A stretch of DNA of 64,000 bases from Gammaproteobacteria bacterium. Its GTDB lineage: Bacteria; Pseudomonadota; Gammaproteobacteria; UBA4575. Of this stretch, positions 38,032 through 46,134 are shown one piece after another. The notes beneath the pieces were generated by a model that did not search any database, was not told where the DNA came from, and saw only the letters and a program-made list of their open reading frames with translations. Each line of letters begins with the position of its first letter. The first letter of the stretch is position 1. Made by a program: the position numbers and the translations under genes. The stretch covers positions 256,284-320,283 of the forward strand of contig JAJDYY010000008.1 in the NCBI GenBank assembly GCA_022824965.1, in the 5' to 3' direction.

Positions 38032-39000
38032 ATGCTGATCCGTGCCGTCCTGCACCGAATCGCCACTGGCCTGGTCACCCTGGTCGTGGTGTCGGTGCTG
38101 ATTTTTCTAGGCACCAGCGTCCTTCCGGGAGATGTCGCCAGCATCATCCTGGGACAGATGGCCACACCCGAATCCCTGGCCGCCCTTCGCAGTACCCTCG
38201 GTCTCGACCAGCCCGCCTACCTGCGCTATTTCATGTGGCTGGGCGACCTGCTGAGCGGGGATCTCGGCATTTCCAAGGCCGGCTCCGGAGCTGGCACGGG
38301 CGGCACGCCAATCTCGGAGATGATCGCACCCCGCCTGGCCAATACCGTACACCTTGCCGGTGCGGTGGCCCTGATTGCCGTGCCGCTTTCCCTGGGGCTG
38401 GGGTTGGCGGCGGCTGCACGTGCAGGGACCCGCCTGGACCGGTCCATCACTCTGACTACCCTGGGCCTGGTTTCCGTGCCGGAGTTCCTGGTGGCCACCG
38501 CACTGGTGCTGGTCGTGGCCGTGTACCTGGGCTGGCTGCCGGCGACCGCCTATGTCAGCGGGACGGAAACCGGAACGGCCCTGCTCAAGGCACTGGCCCT
38601 GCCGACCCTGACCCTGGTGGTCGTGGCATCCTCGCAGATCATCCGCATGACGCGGGCCAGCGTCCTCAACGTCATGAGTTCCCCGTATATCGAGATGGCC
38701 GTTCTCAAGGGGCTTCCGCGCAGAAGAATCGTCCTTCGCCATGCGCTGCCCAACGCCGTCGGACCGATCGTCAACGTGATCGCCCTGAACCTGGCCTATC
38801 TGGTCAGCGGGGTGGTCATCGTCGAAACCATCTTCGCCTACCCGGGCCTTGCCAAGCTGATGGTCGATGCCGTGCAGACGCGTGATCTGCCCCTCGTGCA
38901 GGCCTGTGCCATGATTTTCTGCAGCGCGTATATCGTGCTGGTTTTCATTGCCGACCTGGCCTCGATCCTGTCCAATCCCCGGCTTCGCTATCCCCGATGA
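38032..39000 (+). CDS. ABC transporter permease, DppB/OppB type
   Basis: Inner-membrane permease of 322 aa with six predicted membrane helices, starting 'LIRAVLHRIATGLVTLVVVS'. The ABC-permease EAA loop, which contacts the ATPase, is seen around 'YIEMAVLKGLPRRRIVLRHA' and 'LPNAVGPIVNVIALNLAYLV'. The N-terminal 'PGDVASIILGQMATPESLAA' followed by 'LRSTLGLDQPAYLRYFMWLG' is the DppB/OppB signature region. It overlaps the next permease by 4 nt (ATGA). Confidence 0.93.
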   Translation: MLIRAVLHRIATGLVTLVVVSVLIFLGTSVLPGDVASIILGQMATPESLAALRSTLGLDQPAYLRYFMWLGDLLSGDLGISKAGSGAGTGGTPISEMIAPRLANTVHLAGAVALIAVPLSLGLGLAAAARAGTRLDRSITLTTLGLVSVPEFLVATALVLVVAVYLGWLPATAYVSGTETGTALLKALALPTLTLVVVASSQIIRMTRASVLNVMSSPYIEMAVLKGLPRRRIVLRHALPNAVGPIVNVIALNLAYLVSGVVIVETIFAYPGLAKLMVDAVQTRDLPLVQACAMIFCSAYIVLVFIADLASILSNPRLRYPR

Positions 39001-39932
39001 GCCCTCCTGTGGACAGTCCTTCGGATATCTCACATAGCCAGGACGGATCCCGAGAACGGCCAATCCGCCGTCTGCGGTTCTCCACCGCCGGCAAGACCGG
39101 GATCGCCGTGATCCTGTTCTGGTCTGCCATGGTCCTCGTCGGCCCCTGGATCGCCCCCTACCACGAGGCGGAATTCCTGGACGAGGCCCTGTTCATCGTG
39201 CCCGGGTTGGATGACCCCTACCCGGCCACCGACTTCCAGCCTCCGGGGGCTGTCGCCTGGCTGGGGACGGACTACCTGGGTCGCGACACCCTGTCGCGGC
39301 TGCTCTACGGCGCCCGAACGACGATCGGAATCTCGCTGATCGCCACCCTGCTCGCCTACCTCATCGGGATCACACTGGGGATTGCGGCAGCCGCGGGCGG
39401 GCGGGTGCTGGACAGTTCACTCAGCCGGCTCAACGATGCCGTACTGTCCATGCCGACCATCATGCTGGGCCTGGTCGTGATCTCCGCCTACGGCAGTTCC
39501 CTGCCGGTGCTCATCGCCCTCACCAGCGTCATCTATGCCTCCAGCGTGTTCCGGATCGCGCGGGCCTTCGGCCTGGACATCATGGTCAGCGACTTCGTGG
39601 ATGCGGCACGGGTGCGCGGCGAGGGACTCGGATGGATCATCCGCCACGAGGTTCTGCCCGGCATGATCCTTCCCATGGCGAGCGATTTCGGCCTGCGTTT
39701 CGTCTACATCATCCTGTTCCTCTCGGGCCTGAGCTTTCTCGGGCTGGGCGTGCAGCCGCCGCAATCGGACTGGGGCGGCATGGTCCGGGAAAATCTGGCT
39801 GGACTGCCCTACGGGGCTATCGCCCCCCTGGTCCCGGCGCTCGCCATTGCCACCCTGACCGTGGCCATCAACCTGGTCGTCGATGACATCTCCGCCCACC
39901 ACGGCGGAAAACTTGCGGGTGAAATCATCTGA
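38997..39932 (+). CDS. ABC transporter permease, DppC/OppC type
   Basis: Second inner-membrane permease, 311 aa. After a hydrophilic N-terminus and a first membrane helix there is a periplasmic stretch with 'WLGTDYLGRDTLSRLLYGAR', the hallmark of DppC/OppC proteins. The EAA loop is 'DFVDAARVRGEGLGWIIRHE'. It overlaps the upstream permease by 4 nt and its stop codon overlaps the start of the ATPase gene by 1 nt, so the transporter genes are translationally coupled. Confidence 0.93.
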   Translation: MSPPVDSPSDISHSQDGSRERPIRRLRFSTAGKTGIAVILFWSAMVLVGPWIAPYHEAEFLDEALFIVPGLDDPYPATDFQPPGAVAWLGTDYLGRDTLSRLLYGARTTIGISLIATLLAYLIGITLGIAAAAGGRVLDSSLSRLNDAVLSMPTIMLGLVVISAYGSSLPVLIALTSVIYASSVFRIARAFGLDIMVSDFVDAARVRGEGLGWIIRHEVLPGMILPMASDFGLRFVYIILFLSGLSFLGLGVQPPQSDWGGMVRENLAGLPYGAIAPLVPALAIATLTVAINLVVDDISAHHGGKLAGEII

Positions 39933-41758
39933 TGGCAGCACTTCTGGAAATCGAGAAGCTCGTGGTGAATGCGACAGGCGGTGCGGATTATCCGGCGCCC
40001 GTCATCCAGGGGGTCAGTTTGCAGCTCGAGGCAGGCGAGGTACTGGCACTGATCGGCGAGTCCGGTTCCGGCAAGACCACGCTGGCATTATCGGCCCTGG
40101 GGTATGCCAAGCCGGGCCTGGAGTTCCGGGCAGGCGAGGTCCGGCTCAATGGAGACGACATCCTCGCGATGGCGCCCGATGAAAAACGAAGTCTACGCGG
40201 GCAACGGGTCGCCTACCTCGCACAAAGTGCGGCCGCAGCCTTCAATCCCGCCCTCAGGATCGGGGCCCAGGTGACCGAGGCCTCCGTGCTTCACGGACAG
40301 CTCTCCCAGGCCGAGGCAGACCGGCGCGCAGCCGATCTCTACCGCGCCCTGGGCCTGCCCGACCCGGACCACCTGGGTCGGCGCTACCCGCACCAGGTCT
40401 CGGGCGGTCAGCTGCAACGGCTCATGGCCGCGATGGCCCTGTGTACCAGGCCAGACCTCCTGGTCCTGGACGAACCCACCACCGCACTGGACGTGACCAC
40501 GCAGATCGAGGTGCTCAAGGCCTTCAAGGACGTCATCCGCCAAGAGGGCGCCGCCGCCCTTTACGTGACCCATGACCTCTCCGTCGTGGCCCAGATCGCA
40601 GACCGTATCGCCGTGCTCTATGCCGGCGAGATCAAGGAATACGGCAGCGTCGATGAGATTCTCCACCGCCCGAAGCACCGCTATACGCGCCAGCTGATCG
40701 ACGCCGTGCGACCGCCTCCGGATACCGCTTTGGGTCCCCTAGAGGCAAAGGATGCGGAACAAGACGTCCCGGCACTGGAGGTGACTAACCTGACGGCAGG
40801 GTACGGAAGAAAACAGGCCAGCGGCCAACTGCTCAAGGTGCTTCGCGATGTCCATATCCGAGTCGAGCGCGGTCACACGCTCGGCGTGATCGGCGAGTCA
40901 GGCTGTGGCAAGTCAACGCTGGCCCGGGTGATTTCGGGACTGCTCCCGGCCATGCAAGGCGAGGTGCGGCTCAAGGACGAGCCCCTGGAGCCCAGCCTCA
41001 GGCAGCGTGAGCGCAGGCAACTGCAGGAAATCCAGTTTGTGTTCCAGATGGCCGATAACGCACTCAATCCGCATCAGCGGGTCGACCAGCTCTTGGGGCG
41101 CCCGCTCGAGTTCTACTTCGGGCTCTCCGGCGATGCGAAAAAACAGCGCATCGCCGAGCTCCTGCACATGGTAGAACTGCCCCCGGAATTTTCCGGGCGC
41201 TACCCAGAAGAGTTATCCGGAGGCCAGAAGCAGCGCATCAACCTGGCGCGTGCGCTTGCCGCATCCCCCGAGATCCTGCTGTGCGACGAGGTGATCTCGG
41301 CCCTGGACACCATCATTGGCGCCAGCATCATCCGGCTTCTCAAGCGCCTTCGCCAGCAAACCGGGGTTGCCTTTGTTTTCATCAGTCATGACCTGTCGGC
41401 GGTTGCCTCCTTTGCAGATGACATCGCCGTGCTCTATGCCGGGCAGGTGGTGGAACAGGGCCCTGCAAGGCGGGTGCTAGCACCGCCCTACCACCCGTAC
41501 ACCCGCCTGTTGATCGCCTCGGTTCCGGAACTGGACAGCAGCTGGCTGGAGAGGACCCTTGCGCTGCGCGAGACCCGGGCGAGCATCGACCAGGCCGTCG
41601 AAATCACCGACAGGGGCTGCCCGTTTTATCGCCGCTGCCCGGTGGCCATTGCCGGGACATGCGATCGCGAGACACCTCCCTCGCACACCCTGGATCAGGG
41701 CTACACGATCGTATGCCACCGCAGCGAGGCGGAGCTGCGGCGCGGATCGTTCAGCTGA
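39932..41758 (+). CDS. fused double-domain ABC transporter ATPase (DppD-DppF type)
   Basis: A single 608-aa chain with two ATPase domains, where dipeptide systems more often use two proteins. Domain 1: Walker A at 42-50 ('GESGSGKTT'), signature 'VSGGQLQRL', Walker B 'LLVLDEPTTALD', H-loop 'VTHDLS'. Domain 2, from about 275: Walker A 'GESGCGKSTL', signature 'LSGGQKQRI', Walker B 'ILLCDEVISALD', H-loop 'ISHDLS'. The C-terminal oligopeptide-type extension has Cys-rich 'GCPFYRRCPVAIAGTC', usual in Opp/Dpp ATPases. Both nucleotide sites look intact. Confidence 0.93.
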   Translation: MAALLEIEKLVVNATGGADYPAPVIQGVSLQLEAGEVLALIGESGSGKTTLALSALGYAKPGLEFRAGEVRLNGDDILAMAPDEKRSLRGQRVAYLAQSAAAAFNPALRIGAQVTEASVLHGQLSQAEADRRAADLYRALGLPDPDHLGRRYPHQVSGGQLQRLMAAMALCTRPDLLVLDEPTTALDVTTQIEVLKAFKDVIRQEGAAALYVTHDLSVVAQIADRIAVLYAGEIKEYGSVDEILHRPKHRYTRQLIDAVRPPPDTALGPLEAKDAEQDVPALEVTNLTAGYGRKQASGQLLKVLRDVHIRVERGHTLGVIGESGCGKSTLARVISGLLPAMQGEVRLKDEPLEPSLRQRERRQLQEIQFVFQMADNALNPHQRVDQLLGRPLEFYFGLSGDAKKQRIAELLHMVELPPEFSGRYPEELSGGQKQRINLARALAASPEILLCDEVISALDTIIGASIIRLLKRLRQQTGVAFVFISHDLSAVASFADDIAVLYAGQVVEQGPARRVLAPPYHPYTRLLIASVPELDSSWLERTLALRETRASIDQAVEITDRGCPFYRRCPVAIAGTCDRETPPSHTLDQGYTIVCHRSEAELRRGSFS

Positions 41759-41806
41759 CCCTGGCCGCGTCCTTGTCTTGAATGAGATTTCGAATAGACT
41801 GTTGCC

Positions 41807-43387
41807 ATGTCCTTGCCACTTCACTCGCTGCTGCCGGCACAGGCTCGGGAACGACCGGACAAGATTGCCCTCGAGTACCGTGAAGAAAAGATTTCCTATC
41901 ACAGCCTGAACACCGCATGTGAGCGCTTTGCGGGCGGCTGCCTGCGGGTCGGACTGTCCCGTGGAGCCCGCGTCGGCGTGTACCTGCCACGGTGCATCGA
42001 GGCCGTGGCCGCCTTTTTCGGTGCCCTGCACGCAGGGGCTTGCCTGGTGCCGATCAACCCGGCCCTGAAGTCCCGCCAAGCCGGTCACATTCTCGAGGAC
42101 TGCGGAGTGGAACTTCTGGTGACGACCTCGAGCCGGCTCAGCGCGTTGCACGAGGCACGCTTGCACAATCCCGAGCTGCAAACGGTGGTCGTCATCGACC
42201 AAGACTCGGTGCCGCCCGGGGATCCGGACCAAGCCGTGCACACTGAAGGCTGGCAGGAATTTTGCGCACAGCCAGCACCGGCCAGGGAGGACCTGAACGA
42301 TGCGGATCTTGCAGCCATTTTCTACACCTCTGGAAGCACCGGCCTGCCGAAGGGGGTCATGCTCACCCACAAGAACCTGTGTGCGGGAGTGGAAAGCGTG
42401 ACCGCGTACCTGGAAAACACGTCAAAGGACCGGGTCCTCTCCGTGCTGCCCTTCAGCTTTGACTACGGGTTCAGCCAGCTGAGCACCGCATTCAGTGTGG
42501 GGGCGACGGTGGTGATTCTCGACTACCTTCTACCGCAGGATATCCCCAAGGCCATCGAGCGCGACCGGATCACGGGCCTGGCCGGGGTCCCCGCCCTGTG
42601 GCAGCAGCTTGCCCGGCTGGAATGGACGAAAGCCGCAGGTGCAATGCTTCGCTACATCACCAGTTCCGGCGATGTCCTGCCCGAGACTGCCGTCAGGATG
42701 CTCGCCGAGAAGCTTCCGACGACCGACATCTACCTGATGTACGGTTTCACGGAGGCCTTCCGCTCCACCTACCTGCCGCCGCAAGAGATCCGTCACCGGC
42801 CCACCTCGATCGGCAAGGCCATCCCCGGGGCCTGGGTCCAGGCCGTGCGCGAGGACGGCTCCCCCTGTGACCCGGACGAGGTCGGCGAACTGGTGCATGG
42901 CGGACCCCTGGTGGCCGAGGGATACTGGAACCATTCCGTGGAGACCGAAGAGCGGTTCAGGCCGCTTGCAAGTGATTCTGCCGGTGCCGGTGAGATCGTG
43001 GCCTGGTCCGGGGACCTGGTCCGCCAGGACCGCGAGGGATACTTCTACTTCGTCGGGCGAAAGGACGACATGATCAAGACCTCGGGATACCGTGTCAGCC
43101 CGGCCGAGATCGAGGGACCGGCCTGCCAGCATGATGTTGTTCGTGAAGCGGTGGCCTTTGGCGTGGCCCACCTGCAACGCGGTCAGTCCATCGTTCTGAC
43201 CTGCACGACCGACCAGGACCCTGAAGAGGCACAAACGGCGCTGGACCAACATCTGAAGGATGTCCTGCCGCTGTACATGGTGCCGGATCGCTACATCTGG
43301 ACGGATGCGATCCCGTGCAATGACAATGGCAAGTTCGACCGCAAGCGCCTGGCCCGTCGATACCAGGCGGACAAAGCAGAAACGTGA
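41807..43387 (+). CDS. AMP-forming acyl/aminoacyl ligase (exosortase-A-associated type)
   Basis: ANL-superfamily adenylating enzyme of 526 aa. The AMP-binding P-loop is at residues 171-184 ('IFYTSGSTGLPKGV'), followed by 'YGFTEAFRSTYLPPQEI' and 'GEIVAWSGDLVRQDREGYFY'. The C-terminal catalytic lysine is in 'NDNGKFDRKRLAR'. It resembles the acyl-CoA ligases found beside exosortase A genes. Here it sits 48 nt after the ABC ATPase and 4 nt before a PLP decarboxylase, with an ACP gene nearby. Loading an amino or carboxylic acid onto that ACP is the likely role (inference); CoA remains possible. Confidence 0.87.
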   Translation: MSLPLHSLLPAQARERPDKIALEYREEKISYHSLNTACERFAGGCLRVGLSRGARVGVYLPRCIEAVAAFFGALHAGACLVPINPALKSRQAGHILEDCGVELLVTTSSRLSALHEARLHNPELQTVVVIDQDSVPPGDPDQAVHTEGWQEFCAQPAPAREDLNDADLAAIFYTSGSTGLPKGVMLTHKNLCAGVESVTAYLENTSKDRVLSVLPFSFDYGFSQLSTAFSVGATVVILDYLLPQDIPKAIERDRITGLAGVPALWQQLARLEWTKAAGAMLRYITSSGDVLPETAVRMLAEKLPTTDIYLMYGFTEAFRSTYLPPQEIRHRPTSIGKAIPGAWVQAVREDGSPCDPDEVGELVHGGPLVAEGYWNHSVETEERFRPLASDSAGAGEIVAWSGDLVRQDREGYFYFVGRKDDMIKTSGYRVSPAEIEGPACQHDVVREAVAFGVAHLQRGQSIVLTCTTDQDPEEAQTALDQHLKDVLPLYMVPDRYIWTDAIPCNDNGKFDRKRLARRYQADKAET

Positions 43388-43391
43388 CCGC

Positions 43392-44627
43392 ATGAACCCC
43401 CCGCCACTTGAGCATTATTCTCCGCAGGAGTTCTTTGACCGGGAAGGATCGCACCTGCTGGTGGCCGGCCAGACCTTGATGGAACTTGCCGAACAATGCG
43501 GCTCCACGCCGCTGTATGTCTACAGCAAGCGGGCGATCCACGATCGAGTTGCCGCGCTGAAAGCCACACTCCCTGCACGTGTGCACCTGCACTATGCCGT
43601 CAAGGCCAACCCGATGCAGGAGGTGATTGACTGCGTGGCCGCCCAAGTGCACGGACTGGATGTCTCCTCCGGCAGGGAACTCGAGGCGGCCCTGCAAAGC
43701 GGCATGCAGGCACAGAACATCAGTTTTGCCGGTCCCGGCAAGGCGGTATGGGAATTGAAGGCGGCGATCACCGCCGGCATCACCCTGAACGTTGAGTCGG
43801 AAGTCGAGTTCGCCCGTATCCTCGGCCTTTGCGAGGAAACCGGAAAGAGCGCTCGTGTGGCCTTGCGCATCAACCCGGATTTCGAACTGCGGGCCTCCGG
43901 CATCAAGACCTCGGGCGGGCCGCAGCCTTTCGGCGTGGATGCCGAGGCTGCCCCGGAGTTGCTGGAGAAAATCTTGGCATCCGGCGTCGATTTCGCAGGC
44001 TTTCATATTTTCAGCGGATCACAGGTCTTGCAGGCCAGGACCCTCATCGAGGCCCATGAAAAAACCTTCGCACTGGCCAGGCAACTCGCAGACCACTGCC
44101 GGGTACCCGTCCAGTCCCTGAACATCGGTGGCGGCTTCGGCATCCCCTATTTCCCCGGCGATGCTCCGCTTGAGGTGGCCCCGGTGATGGAGCACCTGGA
44201 GGGGCTGCTCACCGAGTACCAGGATACCTTTGCTGACACTGAAATCATCCTTGAGCTGGGTCGCTACCTGGTGGGCGAGGCCGGACTGTACCTGACCCGG
44301 GTCACGGACCGCAAGGTCTCCCGGGGAACCACCTACCTGGTGACCAACGGCGGGCTGCACCACCATCTTGCCGCCAGCGGCAACTTCGGTCAGGCCCTTC
44401 GCAGGAACTACCCGATCACCATTGGCAACCGGCTCGGGGTACGCACCGAGACGGTGACCGTCGTCGGGCCGCTGTGCACTCCCCTGGACGTGCTGGCCAA
44501 GGAGATGGATCTGCCGAAAGCTGAAATCGGTGACCTGCTCGTGGTGTTCCAGTCCGGGGCATACGGCTACAGCGCCAGCCCACAGGAATTCCTGAGCCAT
44601 CCCCGGCCGCTGCAAGTTCTGGTGTGA
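43392..44627 (+). CDS. group IV PLP decarboxylase (exosortase-A-associated type)
   Basis: Fold-type III enzyme of 411 aa, related to diaminopimelate, ornithine and L-glutamyl-ACP decarboxylases. The PLP lysine is K71 in 'LHYAVKANPMQEVIDCVAAQ'. The PLP-phosphate loop is 'SLNIGGGFGIPYFPG', with 'ILELGRYLVGEAGLYLTRV' and the C-terminal cysteine motif 'GPLCTPLDVLA'. The start (43392) is 4 nt after the ligase stop; longer frames would overlap that gene. A true LysA has other surroundings, and DAP synthesis genes are at 2-5 kb without it. Acting on an ACP-bound amino acid, as BtrK does, is the favoured hypothesis. Confidence 0.87.
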   Translation: MNPPPLEHYSPQEFFDREGSHLLVAGQTLMELAEQCGSTPLYVYSKRAIHDRVAALKATLPARVHLHYAVKANPMQEVIDCVAAQVHGLDVSSGRELEAALQSGMQAQNISFAGPGKAVWELKAAITAGITLNVESEVEFARILGLCEETGKSARVALRINPDFELRASGIKTSGGPQPFGVDAEAAPELLEKILASGVDFAGFHIFSGSQVLQARTLIEAHEKTFALARQLADHCRVPVQSLNIGGGFGIPYFPGDAPLEVAPVMEHLEGLLTEYQDTFADTEIILELGRYLVGEAGLYLTRVTDRKVSRGTTYLVTNGGLHHHLAASGNFGQALRRNYPITIGNRLGVRTETVTVVGPLCTPLDVLAKEMDLPKAEIGDLLVVFQSGAYGYSASPQEFLSHPRPLQVLV

Positions 44628-44652
44628 AGTTCGGGCGCGCGGGTGGCGGGCC

Positions 44653-44910
44653 TCAGGGCGAATTTTCCATTTTCGATGCGATCAGGTCGCACAGGGTACC
44701 GACGGTCTGGAACGCCCCCGCATCCAGGTCCTCATCATCGAAAACAATATCAAAGTTTTTTTCCAGCCCGGCAATGATGCCGGTGATGGTCATCGAGTCC
44801 AGTTCCGGAATGGCGCCCAGAAGCGGGGCCTGTTCTCCCATCTGGTAGGTTGTCTCCGGCAGGGGCAAGGATTCCGCCAGCACCTCCAGCACCTGTTCAA
44901 TTGTCAACAT
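44653..44910 (-). CDS. acyl carrier protein (stand-alone)
   Basis: An 85-aa phosphopantetheine carrier. The attachment serine is S39 in 'LLGAIPELDSMTITGIIAGL', and the chain is acidic ('DIVFDDEDLDAGAFQTVGTL'). It starts at ATG 44910; an in-frame extension upstream runs into serC and is not credible. It converges on the decarboxylase gene (25-nt gap), on the opposite strand from the ligase and decarboxylase, so it needs its own promoter, in the 106 nt before it, or readthrough from serC. It differs from fatty-acid AcpP, which has 'GADSLD' at this site. Confidence 0.9.
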   Translation of the reverse strand: MLTIEQVLEVLAESLPLPETTYQMGEQAPLLGAIPELDSMTITGIIAGLEKNFDIVFDDEDLDAGAFQTVGTLCDLIASKMENSP

Positions 44911-45016
44911 CGACTTAATCCTACACCTCGTCCCTGATTCCCCGGTACACGAAACAGGCCTGCCTGACTGTGCCTTGCCCGGGGTATGGTACAACAAGCG
45001 GCAGGGTTGTGAACGT

Positions 45017-46105
45017 TCAAGTTCTCCGCTGCCGGGCTTCAAAGTCCGACAGGAATTCCAGCAGGCGTGCAATGCCCGCATCGGGCATCGCATTGTACAG
45101 GCTCACCCGGACACCGCCCGCACTTCGATGGCCCCGCAATCCACGCAACTGGTGTTGGCCCGCCTGCTCCAAAAAGTCTTCCAGCGCCCCGGTATCGCGG
45201 ATCGCGAAGGGGATGTTGATGCTTGAGCGAAACTCGGGGGCGACCCGGTTCTCGTACAGCGCACTTTCATCGAGCACCCGGTACAGCTGCGCCGATCGCG
45301 TCAGGCTTCTCTGGTGCAACACGGGCAGACCGCCCTCCTTTCGCACCCAGTCCAGCACCTCGCGCAGTACATAGATGGCAAAGACCGGGGGGGTGTTCAC
45401 CACGGAGTCCTGCCGGACATAGCGCCGGTAATCATACAGGCGCGGGACAGGCTCATTCACCCGCTCAAGCAGGTCCTTTCGCAGGATCACCACGCAAAGC
45501 CCCGCGATACCCAGGTTTTTCTGGGTACTGGCATAGATGAGCGCGTATTTGTCGACCTCGACGGGGTGCATGAGCAGGGACGAGGTCATGTCACACACCA
45601 GTGCGGACTTGAGGTCCTCCGGCACCCCGGGAAACGCGATCCCCTGGATGGTCTCGTTGTCACAGCAGTGCAGGTAGGTGGCTTGCGGATCCAGGTCCCA
45701 CTCTTGCGCAGGTGCGATGCTCAGGGACTCGCCCTCGCACAAGGCTTGGATCTTGCGCACCTCGGCAAGGCGTGCGGCCTCGGCGCAGGCTCTTGAAGAC
45801 CAGAAGCCCGTGCACAGGTAGTCGGCGGATCGCCCCGGCCCGAGGAAATTCAGGGGCAGCGCGGAGAACTGGCTGGTAGCCCCGCCGTGCATGAACAGCA
45901 CCGCGAATTCCTCCGGGATCTGCAACAGCTCGCGCAGCAGTTGCGTGGCCTGGTCGCGGATCTCGAAAAACGCATCGCTGCGGTGCGGCAGTTCGAGGAT
46001 CGAGAGTCCGGTGTCCCGGTAATCCAGGAGTTCGTGGCGGATTTTCTCCAGCACCGGCCGGGGCAAGGCCGCAGGACCGGCACCAAAATAAAAGACTTCC
46101 TGCAT
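45017..46105 (-). CDS. serC: phosphoserine aminotransferase
   Basis: PLP enzyme making phosphoserine (serine synthesis) and 4-phosphohydroxy-threonine (B6 synthesis). From ATG 46105 the protein is 362 aa, the E. coli length, starting 'MQEVFYFGAGPAALPRPVLE'. The PLP lysine is in 'ALIYASTQKNLGIAGLCVVI', and 'FMHGGATSQFSALPLNFLG' is conserved. It follows gyrA by 29 nt on the same strand, the common gyrA-serC order. pheA, its usual next gene, lies 9 kb away behind the transporter-ligase cluster. Confidence 0.96.
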   Translation of the reverse strand: MQEVFYFGAGPAALPRPVLEKIRHELLDYRDTGLSILELPHRSDAFFEIRDQATQLLRELLQIPEEFAVLFMHGGATSQFSALPLNFLGPGRSADYLCTGFWSSRACAEAARLAEVRKIQALCEGESLSIAPAQEWDLDPQATYLHCCDNETIQGIAFPGVPEDLKSALVCDMTSSLLMHPVEVDKYALIYASTQKNLGIAGLCVVILRKDLLERVNEPVPRLYDYRRYVRQDSVVNTPPVFAIYVLREVLDWVRKEGGLPVLHQRSLTRSAQLYRVLDESALYENRVAPEFRSSINIPFAIRDTGALEDFLEQAGQHQLRGLRGHRSAGGVRVSLYNAMPDAGIARLLEFLSDFEARQRRT

Positions 46106-46134
46106 GGGCTGCGTCAGACCCGCACGATGGGCCG

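Noticed and set aside
43392..44627. Diaminopimelate decarboxylase (lysA) to complete the lysine pathway
   Set aside because: Partner ligase and ACP, and the exosortase-associated sequence type, point to a carrier-linked decarboxylase; activity on free DAP cannot be excluded.
41807..44910. A complete exosortase A/PEP-CTERM locus
   Set aside because: Ligase, decarboxylase and ACP are of the associated types, but no exosortase, PEP-CTERM or glycosyltransferase gene lies in the window.
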